Shown: in pieces, positions 1 through 6,876 of the stretch
How the letters are laid out: every line of letters begins with the position of its first letter
Numbering within the stretch: position 1 is the first letter of the stretch
Assembly (NCBI GenBank): GCA_910585255.1
Contig: CAJUEI010000120.1
Location: 1 to 11,230, forward strand
Source of the DNA: an uncultured Lachnospiraceae bacterium
GTDB lineage: Bacteria; Bacillota; Clostridia; Lachnospirales; Lachnospiraceae
Length of the DNA: 11,230 nucleotides
Direction: 5' to 3'
Made by a program: the position numbers and the translations under genes
Notes under the pieces: model-generated
The model's database searches: none
What the model was told of the DNA's origin: nothing
The model's input: the letters and a program-made list of their open reading frames with translations, nothing else

Positions 1-29
1 AACTTAAAACTTACCGGCAGGAAAAGACA

Positions 30-276
30 GCTAGAGTGGAGAAGCGATTCCTTTCTGCTGTGACTTCGGAGGAAAGTTAGAACGTCTTATGCTTCTGTCG
101 ATCCACTAGGATTTTTTGCCATTCTCGAATGGCAAAAAAAGGGGTGTGTTTAGCCCGCAGTACGGGCGAATTGCACCCCGGTCCGTCCGGCTGGATACAC
201 CTACCCCCAGAAGCATTAGAGGTTCTACCTTTTCGGAGAGCGGAACAGCGGAAAGGAATTGCTTCTCCACTCTAGC
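30..276 (+). ncRNA. candidate long structured RNA (branched giant hairpin)
   Basis: Bases 30-61 pair with 245-276 in an unbroken 32-pair helix in which two pairs are G-U wobbles (46/260 and 56/250). The helix continues inward, interrupted by mismatches: 71-76 with 229-234, 78-83 with 222-227, 85-87 with 218-220 and 89-97 with 208-216. The head (98-207) holds at least two hairpins: 112-123 with 128-139 (T run, GCCATT, loop CTCG), and 141-146 with 174-179 enclosing GCCCG/CGGGC at 153-157/163-167. All four wobbles found in the basal stem (46/260, 56/250, 72/233, 65/240) are G-U when read on the + strand and would be A-C mismatches on the other strand, so a + strand RNA is favoured. The element is clearly more GC-rich than its flanks and has no credible ORF. 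No upstream promoter is visible because the window starts 29 bases before it. It matches no RNA class I can name with confidence. A MITE-like palindromic element is the main alternative. Confidence 0.6.
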
Positions 277-300
277 GTCCCCTCCTCCCCTCTAACGTCC
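270..300. repeat. short imperfect direct repeat at the edge of the palindrome
   Basis: CTCTAGCGTCC at 270-280 is repeated as CTCTAACGTCC at 290-300, separated by a C/T-only stretch. The first copy includes the last bases of the long palindrome. It may mark an insertion edge or slippage at the right border of the element. There is no matching copy at the left border inside the window. Confidence 0.5.
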
Positions 301-323
301 TCCCCCAAAAAAAGAATAAAAAA

Positions 324-593
324 TCAATTATTTTTTAATTTTTGAATAATCAAATTATAATTATCAGGCTGATGAGGAAAAGTACAATTTTTACAATCCT
401 TTATCTTTTTCCCGTCTTTTTCTATATACACAGGATTTCCCATACAATCTTCCATTAAATACAACGGACAGTAACAAAACAAACAATTAACGTGCTGCAA
501 TCCCTGATGGCATGGGAAATATTCACAATCCTTATTTTCAAAAAAACAGTATGAATTTTTTATTGCCTTTTTATCAATAAGACCTTTATTCAA
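324..593 (-). CDS. Cys-rich small-domain protein, putative metal-binding
   Basis: The 89-residue protein has nine cysteines (16, 23, 28, 37, 40, 42, 50, 67, 70) in the arrangement CEYFPCH ... NCLFCYCPLY ... KDCKNCTFPH. I recognise this as the 'cysteine-rich small domain' (zf-like) family, presumed to bind zinc or another metal. In other genomes this domain is sometimes fused to or placed near cobalamin-biosynthesis genes; no such gene is in this window. The start is TTG, chosen because AAAGGAG lies about 10 bases upstream on the minus strand and because the family motif begins near residue 12. It lies 5 bases after the stop of the preceding small frame, so translational coupling is likely. 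It is cytosolic, with no signal peptide or membrane segment. The biochemical function is unknown. Confidence 0.85.
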   Translation of the reverse strand: MNKGLIDKKAIKNSYCFFENKDCEYFPCHQGLQHVNCLFCYCPLYLMEDCMGNPVYIEKDGKKIKDCKNCTFPHQPDNYNLIIQKLKNN

Positions 594-598
594 TTGGT

Positions 599-790
599 TT
601 AATCTCCTTTCTCATATCTTTCTTGTAAATAATCGCTTCCTTTACCTAAAAACATAAAAACACTTTCATATACGTTATTAGACTCATCCGTTCGCTCTAG
701 ATCTGGCATAAAAAATTCTTTTCTTTCCCAAAAGGCTTCTGTCTGTATTAATGGAATCATTCTCATTACTACCATCTGAATTTCAATCAT
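599..790 (-). CDS. small unrecognised protein, probably the 3' part of a frameshifted gene
   Basis: The 63-residue frame has a convincing ending (NVYESVFMFLGKGSDYLQERYEKG) and stops 5 bases before the TTG start of the Cys-rich gene. Its own ATG has no ribosome binding site. That ATG overlaps, as ATGA, the stop of a 14-codon frame (787-831) that does have one (GAGGAAG, 4 bases before its ATG). One extra base in the A5 run just upstream would fuse the two into a protein of about 78 residues. The frame therefore may be real and translated by coupling, or may be the remnant of a small gene split by a one-base shift. I do not recognise the family. The sequence is mixed charged/hydrophobic with several Met and Phe residues, and has no signal peptide or clear membrane helix. 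Confidence 0.45.
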   Translation of the reverse strand: MIEIQMVVMRMIPLIQTEAFWERKEFFMPDLERTDESNNVYESVFMFLGKGSDYLQERYEKGD

Positions 791-831
791 ATGTGTTTTT
801 CATCTAATATATTACTAAAAAAAGCTGACAT
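787..831 (-). CDS. 14-codon frame, likely the 5' end of the split small gene
   Basis: MSAFFSNILDEKHI starts at an ATG with a good Shine-Dalgarno (GAGGAAG, 4-base spacer) and stops in the ATGA overlapping the next frame. Upstream is the stop of the carboxypeptidase gene (861) only 29 bases away, so it could be the next gene of that operon. It could also be a leader peptide coupled to the next frame. T7 and A5 homopolymers inside it are typical indel sites. Confidence 0.35.
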   Translation of the reverse strand: MSAFFSNILDEKHI

Positions 832-860
832 TTGACTTCCTCTTGTAATGATAAAAAGAA

Positions 861-2033
861 TTACTTTAACTTTAGCGGAATGTATCGATTATAAATTTCT
901 ACATGATCATAAATACATCTCCAACTGCTGGTAGAACCTACGGTTACACAAATATAGGGGGTTCCGCCTGCAAATGTACCATAGCTTACGGCACAGTTTT
1001 GAGCCTGAGTAATAAATCCTGTCTTTGCACACAATACCTCTCCTCCTGTGTCCTTATCCTCAATTCTTCGCAGAAACCAATTCGAAATAGTAATCCCGTC
1101 TGGATGCTGGTCGGTAGATACGGTAGTGTAGATATGTGCAGATAAAAAATCCCTGCACCATTTATTCTGCATTGCCGCTTTCATAATAATAGCCATATCA
1201 TAAATAGTACAGTAATGATTTTCATCATAAGTTCCTATACAATTCGTAACATGTGCACTGTCTGATATCCCAAGTTCCTTCAATTTTGCGTTCATCAGAT
1301 CGACAAATGCCTCATGAGAACCTGCTATATAGGTCGCAAGCCCTAGTGCAGCATCCCCTCCAGACGGCAGTATGGTTCCATAAAACAGATCCCGCACGGT
1401 AACTTCTTCCCCATTTAAGAATCCTACGGAACTGCAGTCATTGATATAGACATAATCCGTAATGTCCAAAGTCATAGTAAATGTGTCATCCAAATCTTCT
1501 TCTTGGATCTGTTCCGCTGCTACAAGCACGGTAAGCACCTTTGTCATAGATGCCGGAAAAATTCTTTCATCAGCACCTTTAGAGGCAACAATGGTATCTG
1601 TACTTTCATTCACTAAAATAGCATGTGTACTGATTATTTCCTCACTATCAATCGCTGCTGTATCTGGCGTTGCTGCAAAGTGAAAAGTAGTTTCTTCTTC
1701 CTTTTCTGATACACTTTCTATCTCTCCTATTTCCTCTGTTTCTACTCTATCTATAATAGTTGTGTCCGTATCTGGTTTTCCATTTTGTATGACAAACGCC
1801 TCTTCTTGTTCATTTGACGGAATCTCCGTCACTCCTGGTTTTCTGCCGAATTTTGTAACAAAACCAATAAAAATTGCCAAGATGCCAAATACTCCTGTAC
1901 ATAAAAGTATTCGCATGATTCGCTGCTTTCTTATTCTTATCCGCCTTTGCATTTCACGCCTCATCCGCTTTCTTTTCTCAAGACGAATGTAAAATTCCCA
2001 ATCTTCCTCGCTATTATCAAAATATGGTTCCAT
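861..2033 (-). CDS. D-alanyl-D-alanine carboxypeptidase family protein (serine peptidase S11)
   Basis: The 390-residue protein resembles low-molecular-weight penicillin-binding proteins that trim the terminal D-Ala from peptidoglycan stem peptides outside the membrane. It shows the three S11 motifs in order: SMTK (162-165, nucleophile Ser162 and Lys165), S-G-G at 224-226 in LPSGGDAA where SxN is usual, and KTG (337-339). The N-terminus is a very basic cytoplasmic stretch (about 18-38), then one membrane helix (about 39-62), then an acidic Glu/Thr-rich linker to about 130. It is thus an N-terminally anchored protein rather than one with a cleaved signal and C-terminal amphipathic anchor as in classical DacA. 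The start ATG has GGAG five bases upstream, and a TTGACA/TATAGT promoter lies about 105 bases upstream. The Asn-to-Gly change in motif 2 could reduce or alter activity. VanY-like or regulatory roles cannot be excluded. Confidence 0.85.
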   Translation of the reverse strand: MEPYFDNSEEDWEFYIRLEKRKRMRREMQRRIRIRKQRIMRILLCTGVFGILAIFIGFVTKFGRKPGVTEIPSNEQEEAFVIQNGKPDTDTTIIDRVETEEIGEIESVSEKEEETTFHFAATPDTAAIDSEEIISTHAILVNESTDTIVASKGADERIFPASMTKVLTVLVAAEQIQEEDLDDTFTMTLDITDYVYINDCSSVGFLNGEEVTVRDLFYGTILPSGGDAALGLATYIAGSHEAFVDLMNAKLKELGISDSAHVTNCIGTYDENHYCTIYDMAIIMKAAMQNKWCRDFLSAHIYTTVSTDQHPDGITISNWFLRRIEDKDTGGEVLCAKTGFITQAQNCAVSYGTFAGGTPYICVTVGSTSSWRCIYDHVEIYNRYIPLKLK

Positions 2034-2137
2034 AATTACTCCATTTCCGAAAAATTTTTCATCAAAAGTTCGTTTTATAATAGAATCTCTTAGAATTTTC
2101 GTACTTTCCGCTAAACGGGAAGCCGATTTTATTTTTT

Positions 2138-2165
2138 ACTATACCATTTTTAAAGATAATGTCAA
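2138..2165 (-). promoter_or_regulatory. sigma-A promoter of the carboxypeptidase gene
   Basis: On the minus strand TTGACA (2160-2165) is separated by 16 bases from TATAGT (2138-2143), with an extended TG just before the -10. It points into the gene starting at 2033 and predicts a 5' leader of about 100 bases. Confidence 0.7.
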
Positions 2166-2225
2166 CCAAAACAGCGTAAATAGAAACAAATCCAGCAGCT
2201 AATAATAAAATCCTGATAGGAAATC

Positions 2226-2254
2226 TTGTATATACAATCCAAATATGTTAAACT
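2226..2254 (+). promoter_or_regulatory. sigma-A-like promoter of the DUF6891-like gene
   Basis: TTGTAT (2226-2231), a 17-base spacer and TAAACT (2249-2254), with TG one base before the -10 element. It precedes the + strand gene at 2303, leaving a leader of about 42 bases with AGGGAGG at 2286-2292. It is divergent from the carboxypeptidase promoter about 60 bases away. Confidence 0.55.
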
Positions 2255-2302
2255 AAACACAGTAACAAATCAGAAACTTTTAGGCAGGGAGGAAAACGTT
2301 TT

Positions 2303-2914
2303 ATGGAATGGAAAAATAAAATAAAAAGTGAATGTTGTGCCGATGAATTAGAAGAAATGATAATTAATTACGTAAAAGCCGGTTTTTGGTCAAATGATAA
2401 AATTTTAATGGAATGTGAGCAATACATAAAAGATTTTTACCGCAATGAATGTGAGAATATAACGAAAGATGACTTACTTTCCATAATTGAAACACTTCGC
2501 AAAGAATTTCAAAATACGGGAAATCAAGAAAATTTCTTAAAATTAGAGTCTGTTTTTCATTCTTTTATGAAATATGGGATTGTTGCACTGCACTATGCCG
2601 GATATACGCAGTCAGACGGGTTTGTGGATTGTAATGAAGTGGCTGAGTGGTTGGAAGAAAGAGGAGAAAAGGTGGTCGGCTGCTGCTTTTATACAGAACA
2701 GGATTTAGAGCATATTTTACAGGAAGATCATTCTCCGCTTTATATCTCCTTTGGCAATTATTTTGAAAAGCCAACTGCTGAAGAAATCGGGCAGATAATT
2801 GCCGATGAGTTAAAGGCGATTGGATTTTCTGTTCAGTGGGATGGAACCGCTGAAACAAAAATTGCAATTGAAAACTTGAAATGGGATAAATATTATACCG
2901 ACAGCCAGTCATAA
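2303..2914 (+). CDS. DUF6891-like protein of unknown function
   Basis: This 203-residue soluble protein is the only gene on the + strand. Its second half has the features I associate with the DUF6891 family: HYAGYTQSDGF (about 97-107), a CFYTEQDLE segment (about 128-136), LYISFGNY (about 146-153), and the end IGFSVQWDGTAETKIAIENLKW. The first half is helical and charged (KDDLLSIIETLRKEF). No signal peptide, membrane segment or catalytic motif that I can name is present. The start is supported by AGGGAGG ten bases upstream and by the promoter at 2226-2254. It is a single-gene transcription unit facing the ABC transporter operon. The function is unknown; proteins of this type often occur as isolated genes. 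Confidence 0.75.
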   Translation: MEWKNKIKSECCADELEEMIINYVKAGFWSNDKILMECEQYIKDFYRNECENITKDDLLSIIETLRKEFQNTGNQENFLKLESVFHSFMKYGIVALHYAGYTQSDGFVDCNEVAEWLEERGEKVVGCCFYTEQDLEHILQEDHSPLYISFGNYFEKPTAEEIGQIIADELKAIGFSVQWDGTAETKIAIENLKWDKYYTDSQS

Positions 2915-2985
2915 GTCATGAGATGAAAAAGGGAGTTATGGATCATAAAAAATAGAATAATAAAGCTGGTGTGAAAGATTTTTAT

Positions 2986-3029
2986 AGCAAGAGTCTGTCT
3001 AACTAATATAGATTCGGCAAACTCTTGCT
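2986..3029. terminator. hairpin between convergent genes, possible weak bidirectional terminator
   Basis: AGCAAGAGT (2986-2994) pairs perfectly with ACTCTTGCT (3021-3029), with further weak pairing inside the loop. It begins 7 bases after the stop of the minus-strand ABC gene and about 70 bases after the stop of the + strand gene. Neither side has a proper T tract, so intrinsic termination may be inefficient. Confidence 0.45.
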
Positions 3030-3035
3030 TCTCGT

Positions 3036-4856
3036 TTAACAATAATACTGTGCCTGTGCTGTCCAGAGTTTACGATAAATTCCATCCTCTTTTACCAGTT
3101 GTTCATGACTTCCCCGCTGTACCACGGTTCCCTGATCAAATACTAAAATGTCCTCACAAAACTGACAGGAAGCCAGCCGATGAGAAATATAGAGTGCGGT
3201 TTTCTTTCCTACCATCTGATCGAAACCAGCATATACTTCACACTCTGAAATAGGATCTAATGCTGCAGTAGGCTCATCCATTATCAAAAAAGGAGCATCT
3301 TTATAAATTGCTCTTGCAATCGCCATTTTTTGTTTCTCCCCACCGGAAAAAACAACCCCATCCGTATGGATTTCTTTCCCTATAAATGTATCCAATCCAT
3401 CTCGAAGATGTTCCATCCGCTCTCCTAATCCGGCTCGTTTTAGAGCATCCATTGCACGTAATCGATCTACTTGTTTAGAAGCGGCTATATTTTCTCCAAC
3501 AGAAAAAGCAAACAGCCGAAAATCCTGAAATACCACTGCAAACAGCCGCTGATATTCTGCATAATTATACTTTCGAATATCGATGCCATTTACCTTAATA
3601 CATCCCTCTGTTACATCATAAAGCCGACAGAGCAGCTTAATAAATGTGGTCTTTCCTGAGCCGTTCTTTCCGACAATCGCCATCTTTTCTCCGATTACAA
3701 ATTTTAAATTCAAATTTCGAATGACATCTGTCTGTGTCCCAGGATATCGAAAGGAAACCTGTTCAAATTCCACCAAGAATCGATTATCCCGCCGTTTTTC
3801 TATTGGAATCGTTCCTTCATACTTTTTCTTGCCAAGATCCATATAATCGATATAGTCTCTACAGGCAAAAGAGGTTTCTTTCAGCCACCCGACTGACCCG
3901 GCAAATGTCGATACGGACTTAGAAAACTGAATCATACTAGCAGCATAAGTCACCACTTGTCCAACCGAAATCAATCCCACATAAGCACGAAGTCCGGTAA
4001 ATAAATAAATCAAAAGTCCGGATAGATTGGATGTTGCATTGCCAAGCCAAATCTTCCTTCTTAGGTTTTTTCCTACCAGTGCGATACCATTTTTTCCCTT
4101 TTCACATAATTGTTCCATCTCTGTTTCAATTATTTTCTGCTGTCCATAATTTCTTAAATCTTTCTGTGACTCTACGCCCGCTAACATATCCAGATAATAT
4201 TTCATCTGATTGCTTTCGCCAGAGATTTTATCATAGGCCTTCATTTCCTCCTTTGCATAAAACAAGCTGCGTCTATAATTAAACCAAACCAAAGCACCGA
4301 TTCCAGCCAATAAAAGCACCGAAAACCAAATCGAACCAATCCATCCATATTCTGGCGGGCTTTTCTTTGTAAACATAGGAACTAAAATTCCGATTGCAAC
4401 ACTAATCGAAACACCAGACGTTATCACTTCTCCTAAAAAATTTAATGTCTGTCCCACCACACCCAAATATGTTTTGGATACTCCGCGTAGTCGAAGTTCT
4501 TGTATTTCAATATCTTCTAGATATTCATAGTCCATTAAAAGACTTTTTTCATTTAAACGATATGCCTCCATTTCTTTCATATATTCTAATTTTTGATTAT
4601 ACCATTCTTTTGTTCTATAGATAATGAGCTGCAATACAAACTGTATGCCAAATGCGGATAAAGCAAGCCAAATCAATTCGTTTGTTTCTTCTTGTCTTTG
4701 TACTGCATCTAAAAGTTTTCCCATTAAAACCACAGTAATAAATGGAGTGATTGCTCCTAACACATTAGAAATGAAAAAAGAAAGCATGGTCTTTTTATTC
4801 TGCTTCGAAAAATCAAAAATCACCCGCCATACAACCTGCCAATCTTGCCTATTCAT
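3036..4856 (-). CDS. ABC exporter half-transporter (permease fused to ATPase), second of a pair
   Basis: The protein of about 606 residues has an N-terminal six-helix exporter-type membrane domain (helices visible near 25-48, 62-81, 137-162, 173-193 and 280-300) and a C-terminal ATPase. ATPase motifs are all present (numbered from the in-frame TTG one codon upstream of the ATG): Walker A GKNGSGKTT (397-405), Q-loop Gln445, signature FSGGEKQK (504-511), Walker B FLIMDEP with catalytic Glu529, D-loop AALDP, and switch His560. It probably pairs with the product of the overlapping upstream gene to export a substrate, perhaps a peptide, using ATP. The ATG at 4854-4856 is preferred over the adjacent TTG because GGAGGG lies 8 bases before it. 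The ribosome binding site lies inside the 3' end of the upstream gene, whose stop is at 4849-4851, so the two are translationally coupled. The substrate is unknown. Confidence 0.9.
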   Translation of the reverse strand: MNRQDWQVVWRVIFDFSKQNKKTMLSFFISNVLGAITPFITVVLMGKLLDAVQRQEETNELIWLALSAFGIQFVLQLIIYRTKEWYNQKLEYMKEMEAYRLNEKSLLMDYEYLEDIEIQELRLRGVSKTYLGVVGQTLNFLGEVITSGVSISVAIGILVPMFTKKSPPEYGWIGSIWFSVLLLAGIGALVWFNYRRSLFYAKEEMKAYDKISGESNQMKYYLDMLAGVESQKDLRNYGQQKIIETEMEQLCEKGKNGIALVGKNLRRKIWLGNATSNLSGLLIYLFTGLRAYVGLISVGQVVTYAASMIQFSKSVSTFAGSVGWLKETSFACRDYIDYMDLGKKKYEGTIPIEKRRDNRFLVEFEQVSFRYPGTQTDVIRNLNLKFVIGEKMAIVGKNGSGKTTFIKLLCRLYDVTEGCIKVNGIDIRKYNYAEYQRLFAVVFQDFRLFAFSVGENIAASKQVDRLRAMDALKRAGLGERMEHLRDGLDTFIGKEIHTDGVVFSGGEKQKMAIARAIYKDAPFLIMDEPTAALDPISECEVYAGFDQMVGKKTALYISHRLASCQFCEDILVFDQGTVVQRGSHEQLVKEDGIYRKLWTAQAQYYC

Positions 4857-6771
4857 CAAAAATTCCCTCCTTTCGTTCCAACTTACTCTCTTCCGCTTCT
4901 TCTAGTTCATCTCCCATTTGTTCTCTTTTCTTCCGTTGTTCTTCCTGCTTTTTATAATACTGACTTTGTATAATAAAAAGCTGTGCATAACGGGTATTAG
5001 CTGAAAGTAAATCTTTATGTGTTCCTTCCTCAAGAATCCGTCCATGCTCTAATAAAATAATTCTGTCACAAAACCTTGTGCTAGAAAGCCGATGAGAAAT
5101 ATAGATCGATGTTCTCCCTTTTGCTGCTTTTCCATAGTTTTGATATAATTCATTCTCTGCAATGGGATCTAAGGCAGCGGTGGGTTCATCTAAAATCAGC
5201 AGCGGTGCAGCTTTATACAATGCTCTTGCAAAAATCAGCTTCTGTTTTTCACCTCCAGAAAATTCTTCTGCTGCCTTATGAACCTCTTTTACCAATAATG
5301 CGTTCCCTTTTTGCGGAATCTGTTCATATCGCTTTGCAAATCCAGATAACTGCAGTACCAAAGAAAGCCGCTTCCGATCGATCTCCATTTCTTTTGTTCC
5401 TGTCAGATTTTCATCTAATGATACAGGAAGCATGGTACAGTCTTGAAACAATACCGATACCAGACGATAATATTCCTCACGGGTAAACTGCTCAATGGGA
5501 ATATCGTTTAATAAGATTTCTCCTTCTGTCGGATGATAAAATCCACAGATTAACTTTACCAATGTTGTCTTTCCTGCACCGTTTAACCCAAGAAGTGCTA
5601 ACTTTTCTCCGGGAGAAATCACTAAAGAAATCCTGTCTAATGTAGGGGTTTGATTGCCTGGATAGATAAAGGAAACATTGCGGAGTTCTAACTTTACGCC
5701 GTTTTCTGCTATTTTTTGCAATTGTGCTTCCCCGACTCCATCTGTTTGCTTCCATTGATTTTGAATCTCTAAAAATTCTCGAATATAGCCAATTGCAGCA
5801 CAAAACGGATTAATCGTAATCATCTGCCGAAATAAATAATTAAAATAAATGGAAAATCCTCTTACCACTCCAACTAAAAATACAAATGTAGCTGCAGTAA
5901 TTGCCCCGCTTGAGACCTGCAGAATCAAATAGCTATAAATACATAGATTGCTAATCAAATCAATACTATTATTTCCTAGTCCGCTTAAAAAGTACCAATT
6001 ATGTATTTTTTTAAATATCTTATCCATTCGATCTAATACATCCTGATATTTCTCTAAAAGCCAGTCTGCCATCTGATAAATACGGATATCCTTTCCTGAT
6101 ACACTTTCCATACTCTGCCTGCTTAAATAAGCCGCTTCTTTTGCATCACTGCTTAAATGGACATGATAGAGCCGATGTTTTTTCTTTGCCAACAGAAGTA
6201 AAAAGAAGTGTAAAATCAAAGAACAAACCGTAATCCCTAAAATCCAAATGCTGTTTTTTGCAAGCAGAAAACCATAACCTAAAATTCCAAGTAATGCCTG
6301 CATGGTGATAGAAAAAGACAGCATCATACCAGTAAAGTTATAATCGTCTTTTAGGGCTTTCCATGTATTTCCTATCTTTTTTTGTTCCTGTTCCAATCGA
6401 TCATAATCCAAATCCATAATCTTATGAAAACACTTTTTCATATAGTGAAAAGATACGGTTCTTCCCTCACATTGCAGATAACGGTTCATTCCGCTATCTA
6501 TCATATGAAAAATCCACATAAGCAGAGCTAGTATTATGATTTCGGCTGCTATTTTCTTTATATGCCATCCGTTTTCTAATCCTCTCAACAGTTCTGCCGG
6601 AAGCAGCGTTTCTAAAAAAGATACTGCTACATTTGGGAGAATACAAAGCCATTGATAATAAAATAATTTTTTATCCCACTTTTTGGTTTCTTTCATATGA
6701 AACCAAATATTACTTAACATTCCGTATTTTTGTTTCTTTTCTACTCCAAAAATTTCACTAAACTCAACCAT
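4849..6771 (-). CDS. ABC exporter half-transporter (permease fused to ATPase), first of a pair
   Basis: The 640-residue protein has an exporter-type membrane domain (helices visible near 38-60, 74-92, 147-171, 172-195 and 268-308) and a complete ATPase: Walker A GLNGAGKTT (395-403), Q-loop Gln443, signature FSGGEKQK (504-511), Walker B LLILDEP with Glu529, and switch His560. It carries an unusual C-terminal tail (about 607-640) very rich in Lys and Glu. The DNA of that tail also holds the ribosome binding site of the next gene, so tail and coupling may have evolved together. The start has AAGGAGGG six or seven bases upstream. It is the first gene of the operon behind the promoter at 6802-6810. 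It likely forms a heterodimer with the next product. Both ATP sites look catalytically complete, unlike heterodimers in which one site is degenerate. Confidence 0.9.
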   Translation of the reverse strand: MVEFSEIFGVEKKQKYGMLSNIWFHMKETKKWDKKLFYYQWLCILPNVAVSFLETLLPAELLRGLENGWHIKKIAAEIIILALLMWIFHMIDSGMNRYLQCEGRTVSFHYMKKCFHKIMDLDYDRLEQEQKKIGNTWKALKDDYNFTGMMLSFSITMQALLGILGYGFLLAKNSIWILGITVCSLILHFFLLLLAKKKHRLYHVHLSSDAKEAAYLSRQSMESVSGKDIRIYQMADWLLEKYQDVLDRMDKIFKKIHNWYFLSGLGNNSIDLISNLCIYSYLILQVSSGAITAATFVFLVGVVRGFSIYFNYLFRQMITINPFCAAIGYIREFLEIQNQWKQTDGVGEAQLQKIAENGVKLELRNVSFIYPGNQTPTLDRISLVISPGEKLALLGLNGAGKTTLVKLICGFYHPTEGEILLNDIPIEQFTREEYYRLVSVLFQDCTMLPVSLDENLTGTKEMEIDRKRLSLVLQLSGFAKRYEQIPQKGNALLVKEVHKAAEEFSGGEKQKLIFARALYKAAPLLILDEPTAALDPIAENELYQNYGKAAKGRTSIYISHRLSSTRFCDRIILLEHGRILEEGTHKDLLSANTRYAQLFIIQSQYYKKQEEQRKKREQMGDELEEAEESKLERKEGIFDE

Positions 6772-6801
6772 TTTTTTCCCTCCTTGTTCTTCTTATTTTG
6801 T

Positions 6802-6810
6802 ATTATACCA
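6802..6810 (-). promoter_or_regulatory. extended -10 promoter of the ABC operon
   Basis: TGGTATAAT (extended -10 with a perfect TATAAT) lies 31 bases upstream of the ABC start codon. No good -35 is visible. The upstream sequence is the T tract and stem of the kinase-gene terminator, which suggests that either the extended -10 suffices or an activator is needed, for which the LytTR regulator is the natural candidate. Confidence 0.65.
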
Positions 6811-6876
6811 ATTCTAAAATAAAAAAATGCATTTTTGCACGAATGGTTTGTCCCACAGCACAAAATGCATTTTTTT
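6811..6876 (-). terminator. strong intrinsic terminator after the histidine kinase gene
   Basis: The arms 6821-6840 and 6858-6876 pair over the A/T run and TGCATTTT/AAAATGCA, then a GCAC/GCAC segment that pairs only as minus-strand RNA with two G-U wobbles. This fixes the direction. A T-rich tract follows on the minus strand (6811-6827). The kinase stop codon overlaps the base of the stem. Each arm contains the palindrome AAAATGCATTTT (6824-6835 and 6862-6873), so the site could also bind a dimeric protein. Confidence 0.8.

Noticed and set aside
30..276. RNase P RNA, tmRNA, SRP RNA or a group II intron as the identity of the structured element (GAGGAAAG at about 69-76 recalls RNase P)
   Set aside because: The other conserved RNase P segments, the SRP tip motif and the tmRNA tRNA-like ends are not found, and the short match sits within the long helix.
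2565..2912. 115-codon minus-strand frame opposite the DUF6891-like gene
   Set aside because: It has no ribosome binding site or recognisable motif, lies wholly antisense to a well-supported gene, and its composition looks like a shadow frame.
5109..5486. 125-codon + strand frame inside the first ABC gene
   Set aside because: It is antisense to the conserved ATPase motifs, so its openness follows from that gene's codon use.
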